Positions 7,619 through 14,855 of a stretch of DNA of 24,877 nt are shown here, piece after piece. How positions within the stretch are numbered: the stretch's first letter is position 1; the number at the start of each line of letters is the position of its first letter. Below the pieces are notes generated by a model. The model saw only the letters and a list, made by a program, of their open reading frames with translations. It was not told the origin of the DNA and did no database searches. Origin of the DNA: Conexivisphaera sp049976725 (GTDB lineage: Archaea; Thermoproteota; Nitrososphaeria; Conexivisphaerales; Conexivisphaeraceae); assembly GCA_049976725.1 (NCBI GenBank), contig JBMFHR010000015.1, positions 1 through 24,877 of the forward strand, read 5' to 3'. A program made the translations under genes and the position numbers.

Positions 7619-8052
7619 TCAGAACGACACTACCTGGTAGCCGGCGTTCACGTACTTCGAGAGGGCCTCGCCGGCCGGGTAGAGCCTGAGCCCCAGCTTC
7701 TCGAGGCTCTCCTTCACGCCCATCTTCTCGGCTACGGAGATGCACGCGGAGTCCACGGCCCCCGACTCGACCAGGAAGCGCAGGTTCTCGGCGTCCTGCC
7801 CGCTCAGGTCAGCCAGGTACTCCTCGCTGGGGCCGAAGAATATGACCTTCAGGTCCTCGTNNNNNNNNNNNNNNNNNNNNNNNNNNNNNNNNNNNNNNNN
7901 NNNNNNNNNNNNNNNNNNNNNNNNNNNNNNNNNNNNNNNNNNNNNNNNNNNNNNNNNNNNTCCTCGTCAGTCGGCCCCAGGACCTCCAGAGCCCCGAGGT
8001 TCAATATTATGAGGGCGTGCTCGCCCTGCAGCTCCTCCGTGACCATCAGCAC
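7619..8052 (-). CDS. DsrE/DsrF-like protein, interrupted by the assembly gap
   Basis: The N-terminal part (from GTG 8052) reads VTEELQGEHALIILNLGAL. The C-terminal part, from the left edge of the gap, contains EDLKVIFFGPSEEYL, then SGAVDSACISVAEKMG and a final GYQVVSF. The pattern of a first strand, a second strand ending in FFGP, a cysteine-bearing middle segment and a short C-terminal strand is that of DsrE-like sulfur-transfer or peroxiredoxin-like proteins of about 110 residues. The cysteine in DSACIS sits near where DsrE proteins carry a reactive one, but the role is inferred. If the 7 nt repeated on both gap edges are the same bases, the halves join in frame to about 110 residues. The first helix would then be shorter than usual, so some sequence may really be missing. 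Confidence 0.6.
7861..7960. other. 100-N assembly gap
   Basis: Exactly 100 N, the usual placeholder for a gap of unknown size. The base string TCCTCGT ends the left flank and also begins the right flank. Confidence 0.99.
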
Positions 8053-8075
8053 GCCCCGCGGAGGGGGCGGGGGCT

Positions 8076-8084
8076 CAATTATCG
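8076..8084 (-). promoter_or_regulatory. TATA-type promoter of the DsrE-like/DUF309 unit
   Basis: The minus strand reads CGATAATTG, ending about 24 nt before GTG 8052. It supports GTG 8052 over the in-frame ATG at 8046. It is divergent from the promoter of the MFS gene, about 25 bp away. Confidence 0.5.
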
Positions 8085-8104
8085 TTTGCGCAGTCGGACG
8101 CGCC

Positions 8105-8114
8105 GTTAATATTG
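8105..8114 (+). promoter_or_regulatory. TATA-type promoter of the first MFS gene
   Basis: GTTAATATTG lies about 26 nt before TTG 8139. The second MFS gene (start 18579) has the same TTAATATTG core at the same distance. Confidence 0.52.
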
Positions 8115-8138
8115 CGGAGGTACCAAAGGATTAGCGGG

Positions 8139-9224
8139 TTGAGGGCCGCCAAGGCGCTGCTCCTTGTCCGGACGGCGGCGGCCAGCGGCGCCGGCGCAGC
8201 GCTGGGCGTCATAGAGTCGATCTATCTGAGGTCCCTCGGGCTCCCCCCTGCGCTCGTGGGGGCGTACATAGGGGCCTCCACGTTGGTCTCCGCCCTGAGC
8301 AGCTACCTGCTGTCCGCCGTGGCCGACGCCTACGGGAGGAAGAGGATGGCCCTCGCCTCCAGCGCGGTCCCGGTGGCCGGCCTGCTGGCGCTCTACATGG
8401 GGGTGGCCGCCGGCATCCTCCTCGTGTATCTCGGGCCCGGCGGCGCCTACTCGGCGCTCTATGCGGAGAGCGCGGAGGACCCGGACAGGGACTGGAGCCA
8501 CCTCTCGATCGTGAGCGTCTCCGCGAGCGCGGCCGGCTCCCTGCTCCCGGCGGCGCTCAGCATGAGGGACACTATCGCGGCGGCGACCGCCGTCTACGTC
8601 GCGGGGACCCTGGCGCTCGCCTGGATCAGGGAGAGGTACAGGGGGAAGGGGAGGGTTGAGCTGAGGATGGCGTCCGCGGGGACGCTGGCGAGGCTGTCGA
8701 GCGCCGCGATCATCGGGCTGGGCGCCGGAATAGTGCTGCCGATGCTCCCGCTGTGGCTGGACACTGAGTACGGCGTCGGCCCCGGGCCCATAGGGGTCCT
8801 GATGTCGGCCCAGAGCGCCGCCATGGCGCTGGCCTTCTGGCTGGCGCCGAGGATCTCCGGGAGGCTGGGGCGCCTCAGGACGATCGTCGCCACGCAGGCT
8901 GCCGGCGTGGCCCTCCTGTCGCTGTTCCCCCTATCGCCGACGTTCCCCGTGGCGGCGGCGCTGTGGACGGCGAGGTCGGTCGCCATGAACATGGCGAACC
9001 CGCTCTACTACGCGCTCGTGAACGAGCTGATACCGGAGGGCGAGAGGGCCAGGGGCAACAGCGCGCTCCAGCTCCTGGACTCCGTGCCCAGGTCCGCCGG
9101 GCCGTACTTCACGGGAGTCATGATGTCCCGTGGGGAGATGTCGGCGCCATTCTTCGTGACGGCCGCGCTCTACGGGTCGGCGACCACCGCGCTCTACGCG
9201 CTCCTGAGGGGAAGGACCAAGTAG
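8139..9224 (+). CDS. Major facilitator superfamily transporter
   Basis: The product has 361 residues with about 11-12 hydrophobic helices. The loop between helices 2 and 3 reads ADAYGRKRMALAS, the MFS motif A (D-x-x-G-R-R/K), and a second, weaker copy after the central loop reads ISGRLGRLR. These mark the two six-helix halves. The substrate cannot be told; family members include drug and sugar exporters. The frame is open from 8112, but that would start inside the TATA box, so I chose TTG 8139, which fits the promoter spacing. It is preceded divergently by the DsrE-like gene and ends 1 bp from the stop of the M32 carboxypeptidase on the other strand. Confidence 0.85.
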   Translation: MRAAKALLLVRTAAASGAGAALGVIESIYLRSLGLPPALVGAYIGASTLVSALSSYLLSAVADAYGRKRMALASSAVPVAGLLALYMGVAAGILLVYLGPGGAYSALYAESAEDPDRDWSHLSIVSVSASAAGSLLPAALSMRDTIAAATAVYVAGTLALAWIRERYRGKGRVELRMASAGTLARLSSAAIIGLGAGIVLPMLPLWLDTEYGVGPGPIGVLMSAQSAAMALAFWLAPRISGRLGRLRTIVATQAAGVALLSLFPLSPTFPVAAALWTARSVAMNMANPLYYALVNELIPEGERARGNSALQLLDSVPRSAGPYFTGVMMSRGEMSAPFFVTAALYGSATTALYALLRGRTK

Positions 9225-9225
9225 G

Positions 9226-10716
9226 TCAGCACCCCGAGTACTTCGCCGACAGATAGGAGACCAGGGCGGGCGCGTCGTACTCGGAGCCGAGGGAGCGCCT
9301 GAGAAGCTCCTTCGGCGCGTACGTGGCGCCCCACCTGTGCACGCGCTCCCTCAGGAACTCCCTGAGGGCGGCCAGGTCGCCGGACCTGACGATCCCTTCG
9401 AGCCCCGGGCCGTATGCGCGGCCCATCATGGCGGCCACGACGTTGCCCAGCGTGTACGTGGGGAAGTACCCCATGGAGCCATGCGCCCAGTGGACGTCCT
9501 GGAGGACGCCATCCGCGTCGTTCCTGGGCCTCACCCCCAGCAGCTCCTCCGACCGCTCGTCCCACGCCTCCGGCAGGTCGGCCACCGAGAGCTCGCCGGC
9601 CACGAGGGCCTTCTCCAGCTCGTACCTCAGGACTATGTGGAGGTTGTAGGTCAGCTCATCGGCCTCCGTCCTTATCGTGCCCGGCCTGACCTCGATGAAG
9701 TACGAGTACAGTTCATCGGGCGAGTACGCCCTCGTGAAGCCCAGCTCCCCGTCGAGGATCGGCTTTACGAGCTCCGCGAAGGCGCGGCTCCTGCCGACGA
9801 CGTTCTCCCAGAACCTGCTCTGGCCCTCGTGGACGCCGAGGCTCACGCCCCCTCCCACGGGCGTCATCCTGAGCTCCCTGTCAACCTGGAGCTCGTAGAG
9901 GGCGTGGCCGAACTCGTGCACGGTGCTGAACAGCGACCTCTTGAAGTCGAACCCCTCGTACCTGGTGGTTATCCTGACGTCGCCGACTCCCATGCCCTGC
10001 GTGAACGGGTGGGGGCTCACGTCGAGCCTGGCCCTGTCCCAGGGGTACCCGAGGAGGTCCAGGACCCGCCTGTTCACGCGCTCCATCGCCGCCTGCTCGT
10101 ACTTCGCGGAGTCCAGCGGGCTCTCCCTGGTGCATGCCCCCCGGGACCTCACGCGGTCCAGGAGGGGCCTCAGCTCGCTCCCCAGGTAACCGAACAGAGA
10201 GTCGGCGTCGCGCGTGCGCAGCCCCTCCTCGTGGAGATCCAGCAGGGCGTCGTAGGGGTGGTCCTCGTAGCCGAGAGCCTCGGCCCTCTCCCTGTTCAGC
10301 TCCACCAGCCTCTCCAGGTGGGGCCTGAAGGCCCCGAAGTCCGACCTGGCCCTCGCCTCCCTCCAGGCCTGGAACGCCTCCTGGGCGGCCCTCGAGAGCT
10401 CGTAGACGAGCCTCGGGGGGAGCCTCCTCATTATCGATATCTCCCTCCCCAGGACCCTCAGCGCGCCGCGCTCGTAGTCGTTCAGGCCCTCCTTGGACGA
10501 GGCCCTCTCCACGAGGGACGTGAAGTCATCCCTCAGGATGAGCTCCTGGTAGAGGGTGGCCAGCTCCGCCTGCGCTACCCCCCTCTCCTCCGCGCCGCCG
10601 GGCGGCATGTACGTCTCGCTGTCCCATCCCATGAGGGCAGTCGCGTGGGAGATCGCCCAGAGCCTCCTGTACCTGCCCAGGACCTCCAGAACGTCCGGAT
10701 CGCTGAAGTATCCCAC
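9226..10716 (-). CDS. M32-family metallocarboxypeptidase (Taq-type)
   Basis: Thermostable carboxypeptidase that removes C-terminal residues from peptides in the cytosol, using a bound zinc or cobalt ion. The 496-residue length is typical. The zinc site HEFGH is at 267-271, and HEGQSRFWEN at 296-305 is the family signature that supplies the third metal ligand (usually HESQSRLWEN; here Gly replaces Ser). SPHPFTQG (about 234-241) and the TTRY just after it also match M32. Later, IRTEADELTYNLHI is another conserved stretch. It starts at GTG 10716, 21 nt behind a TATA box, and is transcribed alone. Confidence 0.93.
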   Translation of the reverse strand: MGYFSDPDVLEVLGRYRRLWAISHATALMGWDSETYMPPGGAEERGVAQAELATLYQELILRDDFTSLVERASSKEGLNDYERGALRVLGREISIMRRLPPRLVYELSRAAQEAFQAWREARARSDFGAFRPHLERLVELNRERAEALGYEDHPYDALLDLHEEGLRTRDADSLFGYLGSELRPLLDRVRSRGACTRESPLDSAKYEQAAMERVNRRVLDLLGYPWDRARLDVSPHPFTQGMGVGDVRITTRYEGFDFKRSLFSTVHEFGHALYELQVDRELRMTPVGGGVSLGVHEGQSRFWENVVGRSRAFAELVKPILDGELGFTRAYSPDELYSYFIEVRPGTIRTEADELTYNLHIVLRYELEKALVAGELSVADLPEAWDERSEELLGVRPRNDADGVLQDVHWAHGSMGYFPTYTLGNVVAAMMGRAYGPGLEGIVRSGDLAALREFLRERVHRWGATYAPKELLRRSLGSEYDAPALVSYLSAKYSGC

Positions 10717-10735
10717 GGCGATGCCCTGGGGCGGG

Positions 10736-10747
10736 CGAATATAAAGG
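10736..10747 (-). promoter_or_regulatory. TATA-type promoter of the M32 carboxypeptidase
   Basis: The minus strand reads CCTTTATATTCG, ending about 21 nt before GTG 10716; a strong, simple TATA box. Confidence 0.62.
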
Positions 10748-10905
10748 AAGGGGACGTGGTGGTTGGACGGATCGCACCGTGGACGCCCTGCGGCGTGTTG
10801 CGCCGCGCGGGGCGATAACCGCGGTGATCCACGGCGAGGCCGGGGCCCTCGCCGAGATCAATGCTGATTAGAACTGCGCGGTTGCGGCGATGGACGGGCG
10901 CGGGG

Positions 10906-11685
10906 CTAGAGGCGCCAGCGCTCCGGCTCGCCGGACCCCGCGTAGTTGTGGAACTCGCCGTTGTCCACGATCCTGCATCCCCCTGTCCCTGTGTGGAGCT
11001 CCACGACGGTCGAGGAGGCGTAGAAGGTCCCCGCCCCCCTCGCGCACTCGTACAGCCTGTAGTAGCGCTCGCGCGCTCCGTCCATGTCGTCGCCGAGGAG
11101 CGCGTAGTGGCTCCCGACTACGAGCTGGGGTCCCCCGGGACCCAGGAGGGCTATGCCTAGGTTGGCGCCCGTCGACTCCATCCCGATGAGCCACTCCAAG
11201 TCGCCGCGCGAGATGGAGCCGCGGACCTTGGACGCGAGGAGCAGCGCCGCCGCCCATGTGTCGCTGTGGGGCGCAGCCTCGCCGAGCAGCGCGTCGAGCC
11301 GGCCGCGGTCGAACGATCCGTTGTGGGCCACGTACAGGTCGCCCCAGCGGGAGCTGGCGTGCACCGGGTGCGCCGCCGCGAGGTCCACCGGGGTCCCCTC
11401 GCTCGCCGCCCGGGCGTGCGCCACCATCAGGACGGGGGAACCGTCGGCCCACTCCGGCACGATTCCCCCGGGATCGGACGAGTATATGGGGCGCACGCTC
11501 CTGTGGTGCAGCGCCGCGGATCCGTCCAGCCGGGCCACCAGCATCCCCCAGCCGTCGCCGTGGGAGCGCTCCCCGTAGAGGGCCTCGCCGTAGGGATCGT
11601 GGGCGGCGGCCGCGCTCAGGGCGGCCAGCATGGAGCGGAGCTCCGGCGCCCCAAAGCGGCCGATGGCGACCAGCATCCTGCACAT
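10906..11685 (-). CDS. Class II glutamine amidotransferase-like protein (Ntn hydrolase)
   Basis: The protein begins MCRMLV, so cysteine 2 becomes the N-terminal nucleophile after removal of the methionine, as in class II (GATase2/YafJ-like) glutaminases. Further family marks are HGDGWGM (residues 42-48), the VAHARAASEG stretch, and VAHNGSFDR, which match the oxyanion-hole and glutamine-binding loops (usual forms GWG, R-x-AS-x-G and HNG). At 259 residues it is a free-standing glutaminase domain without a synthase domain, so its acceptor is unknown. It is transcribed divergently from the rubrerythrin-VIT1 gene, and the two start codons are only 50 bp apart. The frame choice is certain because only this frame carries the motifs. 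Confidence 0.85.
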   Translation of the reverse strand: MCRMLVAIGRFGAPELRSMLAALSAAAAHDPYGEALYGERSHGDGWGMLVARLDGSAALHHRSVRPIYSSDPGGIVPEWADGSPVLMVAHARAASEGTPVDLAAAHPVHASSRWGDLYVAHNGSFDRGRLDALLGEAAPHSDTWAAALLLASKVRGSISRGDLEWLIGMESTGANLGIALLGPGGPQLVVGSHYALLGDDMDGARERYYRLYECARGAGTFYASSTVVELHTGTGGCRIVDNGEFHNYAGSGEPERWRL

Positions 11686-11705
11686 CGGGCGACCCTCCGC
11701 GCCAC

Positions 11706-11717
11706 GCTTTTATTTTG
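11706..11717. promoter_or_regulatory. Single TATA-like box shared by two divergent genes
   Basis: GCTTTTATTTTG reads as TTTTATTTT on the plus strand and AAAATAAAAG on the minus strand. It lies about 22 nt from GTG 11736 on one side and about 22 nt from ATG 11685 on the other. No second A/T-rich box is present in the 50 bp between the start codons. Confidence 0.6.
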
Positions 11718-11735
11718 TCGCCGGCCACTCGGGAC

Positions 11736-12608
11736 GTGGGCAGGGCGCGGGAGTTCGCGCTCAAGGAGTTCCAGGAGTACGTGGTCTACTCGTGGCTCGC
11801 GCGCGTGGAGAGGGACCCGAGGAGGAGGAGGCTGCTGGAGTCGCTGGCGGCCCAGGAGCGCGGGCACTACGAGTTCTGGAACAGGCAGGAGTCGGCGGAG
11901 CCGGGGGCCGCGATCTACCTGAGGGCGGCGCTCCTCGTGCTGCTCAGGCTCATCTTCGGCGTAACGTTCGTGGGGAAGCTGATGGAGCGCGGGGAGCGCG
12001 ACATCGTGGAGGACTACTCGGAGATGGCCTCCCGCATGGGAGGGGAGGACAGGCGGATCCTGGAGGCGATAATCGAGGACGAGAGGTCGCACGAGGCGGA
12101 GATGCTGGCGCAGGTCGACGAGACGATCGTCAGGTACATGGGGGCGCTGGTCCTGGGGCTGGCGGACGCGATAATAGAGATAACCGGCGCGCACGCCGGG
12201 ACGCTGGGGACGACGGACGACACGCTGATCGCGGGCGTCATAGGGCTGATAGTCGGCGTCTCCGCCTCCATATCGATGGCCTCGGCCTCCTACCTGCAGG
12301 CGAAGCACGAGACGGGCAAGTCGCCCAGGACCGCGGCCGCGGTCACCGGTGCCGGGTACATGGGGGCGGTCGCGCTCATGTCGCTCCCCTACTTCCTCAC
12401 CCGCGCGATCTACCTGGCGTTCGCGGCCTCGGTGTCGATCGGGATCCTGCTCGCGCTCATGCTCACGTTCCAGGGATCCGTGTACTCGGGCGCGGACTTC
12501 CGCCGGGAGTTCGTCCAGACCGCGCTGCTCCTCCTGGGGACCGCCACGCTGTCATACGTCCTGGGGTACGTCATAGGTGGGGCCCTCGGGATAAGGGGCG
12601 TGACGTGA
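11736..12608 (+). CDS. Rubrerythrin-like domain fused to VIT1/CCC1-type iron/manganese transporter
   Basis: The product has 290 residues. About residues 1-130 form a ferritin-like four-helix bundle with paired metal motifs, ERGH at 41-44 and ERSH at 116-119 (both E-x-x-H), and further glutamates near 11-14 and 114. About residues 131-285 are a VIT1/CCC1 membrane domain with five hydrophobic helices, including a DAIIEITGAHAG stretch like the conserved first helix of VIT1. Such fusions are thought to sense or oxidise Fe(II) and export it or Mn(II). I start it at GTG 11736, because the upstream part of the open frame runs antisense through the amidotransferase and GTG 11736 fits the TATA box. 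Confidence 0.88.
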   Translation: MGRAREFALKEFQEYVVYSWLARVERDPRRRRLLESLAAQERGHYEFWNRQESAEPGAAIYLRAALLVLLRLIFGVTFVGKLMERGERDIVEDYSEMASRMGGEDRRILEAIIEDERSHEAEMLAQVDETIVRYMGALVLGLADAIIEITGAHAGTLGTTDDTLIAGVIGLIVGVSASISMASASYLQAKHETGKSPRTAAAVTGAGYMGAVALMSLPYFLTRAIYLAFAASVSIGILLALMLTFQGSVYSGADFRREFVQTALLLLGTATLSYVLGYVIGGALGIRGVT

Positions 12609-12642
12609 ACGGCTCCGTCAACTTAAGTCCGGATGATCGATC

Positions 12643-12657
12643 GCCCCAAATCGGGGC
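12643..12657 (+). other. Short hairpin 35 bp behind the VIT1 fusion gene
   Basis: GCCCCAAATCGGGGC can form a 5-bp stem with a 5-nt loop. It has no following T run, so a terminator role is only possible. Confidence 0.3.
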
Positions 12658-12877
12658 TGAGTCCTCCTCCCGATCTGCGGTGAATGCCCCACGCATACAG
12701 ACCAGGAAGAGGATCCCGCTGGTCCTGGTGCTCTACTCCCTTTATCTTTAGCCCATCGCTAGGGCGCGCCTCGGGGGCGCTGGGGGCCGCGATGAGGAGG
12801 AGCCACGCCTCGGTGTGGGAGCGGGTTCACCGGTGTGGACACGCGCCCGAGCCTGGCCTGCGCGCCACGCCGGGCTT

Positions 12878-12895
12878 CCGCGCCAGCTGGCGCGG
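12878..12895. repeat. 18-nt perfect palindrome
   Basis: CCGCGCCAGCTGGCGCGG reads the same on both strands, with no spacer. It could be a regulator-binding site; a hairpin is less likely without a loop. Confidence 0.6.
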
Positions 12896-13008
12896 TGACC
12901 CGGTCGACGCGTGCCCCTTCACGGGGCCTGGGGAGGTACGGGAGGATCACCATCCGCGCGGGCGGCGCGCGGGTGGGCCAGCGCGGAGCGCGTGAACCGA
13001 GGATAAGC

Positions 13009-13017
13009 GTAAATATC
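13009..13017 (+). promoter_or_regulatory. TATA-type promoter of the TauE/SafE gene
   Basis: GTAAATATC ends 24 nt before GTG 13041, so this gene is probably leaderless too. Confidence 0.58.
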
Positions 13018-13040
13018 AAGCGCGTAGCTCGGATTTCCCC

Positions 13041-13871
13041 GTGTACATCACACTGGTCCAGATGATCCTCAGCGTGGTCTCGGGCGTGCTCGTCGGTTTC
13101 TCGCTGGGACTGATAGGGGGAGGGGGATCCATACTGGCGGTCCCCCTCCTGCTCTACCTGGTGGGCCTGAGCTCCATGCCGAACGCGGCGCACATAGCCC
13201 TAGGCACCACGGCCCTGGCCGTCGGGCTCAACGCCTACATAAACTCGTACATGCACGTCAGGAAGCACAACGTGGCCCCGAGGATAGGCGGCGCCTTCGC
13301 GGGCGTCGGGCTGATCGGATCCCTCATAGGCGCATATCTGGGGCACATAACGCCAGGGACCAGCCTGCTGCTGTACTTCTCGTTCGTGATGATAGCGCTG
13401 GGCGTCTACATAGCGATCAGCAGGCGCGCGTCGGGCGCGGGCACCAGCGGGGAGAGGGCCCGCCTGGAGGAGGCGAGGAGGAGGTGCCCAGGGCTGAGCG
13501 CCAGGAAGCTCCTGGCCACGGCGGGGGCTGGGTTCGCGGTCGGCCTGGTGAGCGGGTACTTCGGGATAGGCGGCGGCTTCCTGATCGTGCCCGCACTGAT
13601 ATTCTCGTCCGGGATTTGCATAACGCTGGCGGTCGGGACCTCGCTGCTCAGTGTGGGAACGTTCGGCCTGGCGAGCGGGCTCGAGTACATGTTCTACGGC
13701 GACGTCATACTGGTGATCTCGCTGCTCTACCTACTGGGCGGCGTGCTGGGGGGCTACGCCGGGACCTCGCTGGCCGTCAGGATACCGAGGGACAGGCTCA
13801 GGGTGGCGTACGGGGCGATAATAGTCGTGGTCGGCATCTACATGATGCTGAGGATCCTGGGCTACGCCTGA
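13041..13871 (+). CDS. TauE/SafE-family membrane exporter
   Basis: The 276-residue protein has about eight hydrophobic helices and the two internal repeats of the TauE/SafE family. The first carries GLIGGGGSILAVPLLL (about 24-39) and the second GYFGIGGGFLIVPAL (about 173-187); these G-x-G-G-G stretches form the substrate path. Members export sulfite, sulfoacetate or other organic anions, and the substrate here is unknown. A hydrophilic loop rich in Arg, Glu and Gly (about 127-153) joins the halves. The gene has its own promoter and is followed after about 15 bp by the UPF0104-like gene, so it may head a plus-strand transcript. Confidence 0.88.
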   Translation: MYITLVQMILSVVSGVLVGFSLGLIGGGGSILAVPLLLYLVGLSSMPNAAHIALGTTALAVGLNAYINSYMHVRKHNVAPRIGGAFAGVGLIGSLIGAYLGHITPGTSLLLYFSFVMIALGVYIAISRRASGAGTSGERARLEEARRRCPGLSARKLLATAGAGFAVGLVSGYFGIGGGFLIVPALIFSSGICITLAVGTSLLSVGTFGLASGLEYMFYGDVILVISLLYLLGGVLGGYAGTSLAVRIPRDRLRVAYGAIIVVVGIYMMLRILGYA

Positions 13872-13885
13872 GCCGAGTGACCCGC

Positions 13886-14851
13886 ATGAGCAGGTGGTGG
13901 AGGGCCCTCCCGCCCGCCGCCGGGGCGGCGGCGCTGGGGGCCGCCGTTTACATGAGCGGCCCGCGGAGGATGGCCGCAGCGCTGGCCAACGCGAACCCGC
14001 TCCTCATGGCCGCCGCCGCCTCGGCCGAGGCGGCGGCGATCGCGCTCACCGGCCTCGCCTGGCACAGCATAGTGCGCGGCATGTCGTTCAGGCCGCGCCC
14101 GCTGGACTCCGTGAAGGCCACGGGGCTCGAGGTGTTCGTGGACGCCACGATACCGACGGGGAGCGTGGGCGGGGAGATACTCAGGATAACTTACGCGTAC
14201 AACAGGATGGGCATCCCCATCTGGAACTCCGTGGCAGCGGCGGTCGTGCTCAGGGTCCTGATAGCGGGCGTGCTCTCGTCGCTCCTCGCGGCGGCGGCCC
14301 TCGCGGGCCTAGCACGCTCGAGCGGCATGTGGATACTTCTCGCTGCGTCGATCGCGGCCATAGCGGCGGTCTCCGCCCTGGCGGTCTCCCCCCGCAGGGC
14401 GGCCATGCTCGCGCCCGGGCGCTACCGCGCGCTGGCGGAGGCGGCGATAGGCCCGATATCGTCCGCCCTCAGGTCGTGGGGCGCCGCCGCGGGGCTGGGC
14501 TTCGTCGCCGCCGAGATATTGTCGAGCGCCGCCGCGCAGATGCTCGTGTTACACGCGCTCGACGTCAGAATCCCTTATTACTTCGTGCTGGCCGCATACC
14601 CGATATATGACGCGCTCGTCGCTCTCCCAACCGGGATACCCGGGTCCTTCGGGGTGGCGGACGTGGGGACCAGCCTGATATACGCCGCACTGGGCGTCAG
14701 CTGGCCCAAGGCCCTGGCCTCCATGGTATCCACCAGGGTCGTGTGCCTGATCGCGGACTCCGCGCTGGGGCTCCCCGTCTTCGCCCTGGAGGGCAGGCAC
14801 CTGGCGCCGCCCCGCGACCTGAGGGCGCTGCTGGCGCCGCCGAGGGGATGA
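13886..14851 (+). CDS. UPF0104/lysylphosphatidylglycerol synthase-like membrane protein
   Basis: The product has 321 residues with about eight transmembrane helices. Two stretches are diagnostic of the UPF0104 (LPG-synthase transmembrane region) family: ATIPTGSVGGEILRI (about 90-104) and PTGIPGSFGVADVG (about 248-261). These proteins move or modify lipids or polyprenol-linked sugars and are often next to GT2 glycosyltransferases, as here. I chose ATG 13886; an in-frame GTG at 13877 is also possible. It is 4 bp from the start of the glycosyltransferase, so the two are surely co-transcribed. No aminoacyl-transfer domain is attached, so it is not a full LPG synthase. Confidence 0.8.
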   Translation: MSRWWRALPPAAGAAALGAAVYMSGPRRMAAALANANPLLMAAAASAEAAAIALTGLAWHSIVRGMSFRPRPLDSVKATGLEVFVDATIPTGSVGGEILRITYAYNRMGIPIWNSVAAAVVLRVLIAGVLSSLLAAAALAGLARSSGMWILLAASIAAIAAVSALAVSPRRAAMLAPGRYRALAEAAIGPISSALRSWGAAAGLGFVAAEILSSAAAQMLVLHALDVRIPYYFVLAAYPIYDALVALPTGIPGSFGVADVGTSLIYAALGVSWPKALASMVSTRVVCLIADSALGLPVFALEGRHLAPPRDLRALLAPPRG

Positions 14852-14855
14852 GGCC

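Larger units (their letters stand above)
12609..13040 (+). other. 432-bp stretch without a convincing gene
   Basis: The only long gene-free stretch in the window. It holds a TTAAG at 12623, a TATA-like CCTTTATCTTTAGCC near 12738-12752, a short hairpin at 12643-12657, and an 18-nt perfect palindrome at 12878-12895. Open frames on both strands read as low-complexity Arg/Pro/Gly and look like shadows. A plus-strand frame from ATG 12792 (68 codons, to 12995) has no match to anything I know. I could not fit it to RNase P RNA, SRP RNA or a tRNA. It could encode a small RNA started by the box near 12745. Confidence 0.55.

Noticed and set aside
9337..10818. 493-codon plus-strand frame opposite the M32 carboxypeptidase
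   Set aside because: The minus-strand gene carries HEFGH and the M32 signature; the plus frame has no recognisable features.
10779..10871. Mini-frame of 30 codons starting with GTG (VDALRRVAPRGAITAVIHGE...)
   Set aside because: The sequence looks protein-like, but there is no promoter at the usual distance and no known family; possibly a gene remnant, too weak to annotate.
12630..12700. Possible C/D-box small RNA (GATGATC, CTGA and GTGAATG in order)
   Set aside because: The C box is imperfect and no final CTGA D box is found at the right distance.
12792..12995. 68-codon plus-strand frame in the gene-free stretch
   Set aside because: Arg/Gly/Pro-rich composition, no ribosome-binding site and no family; kept only as part of the unexplained stretch.
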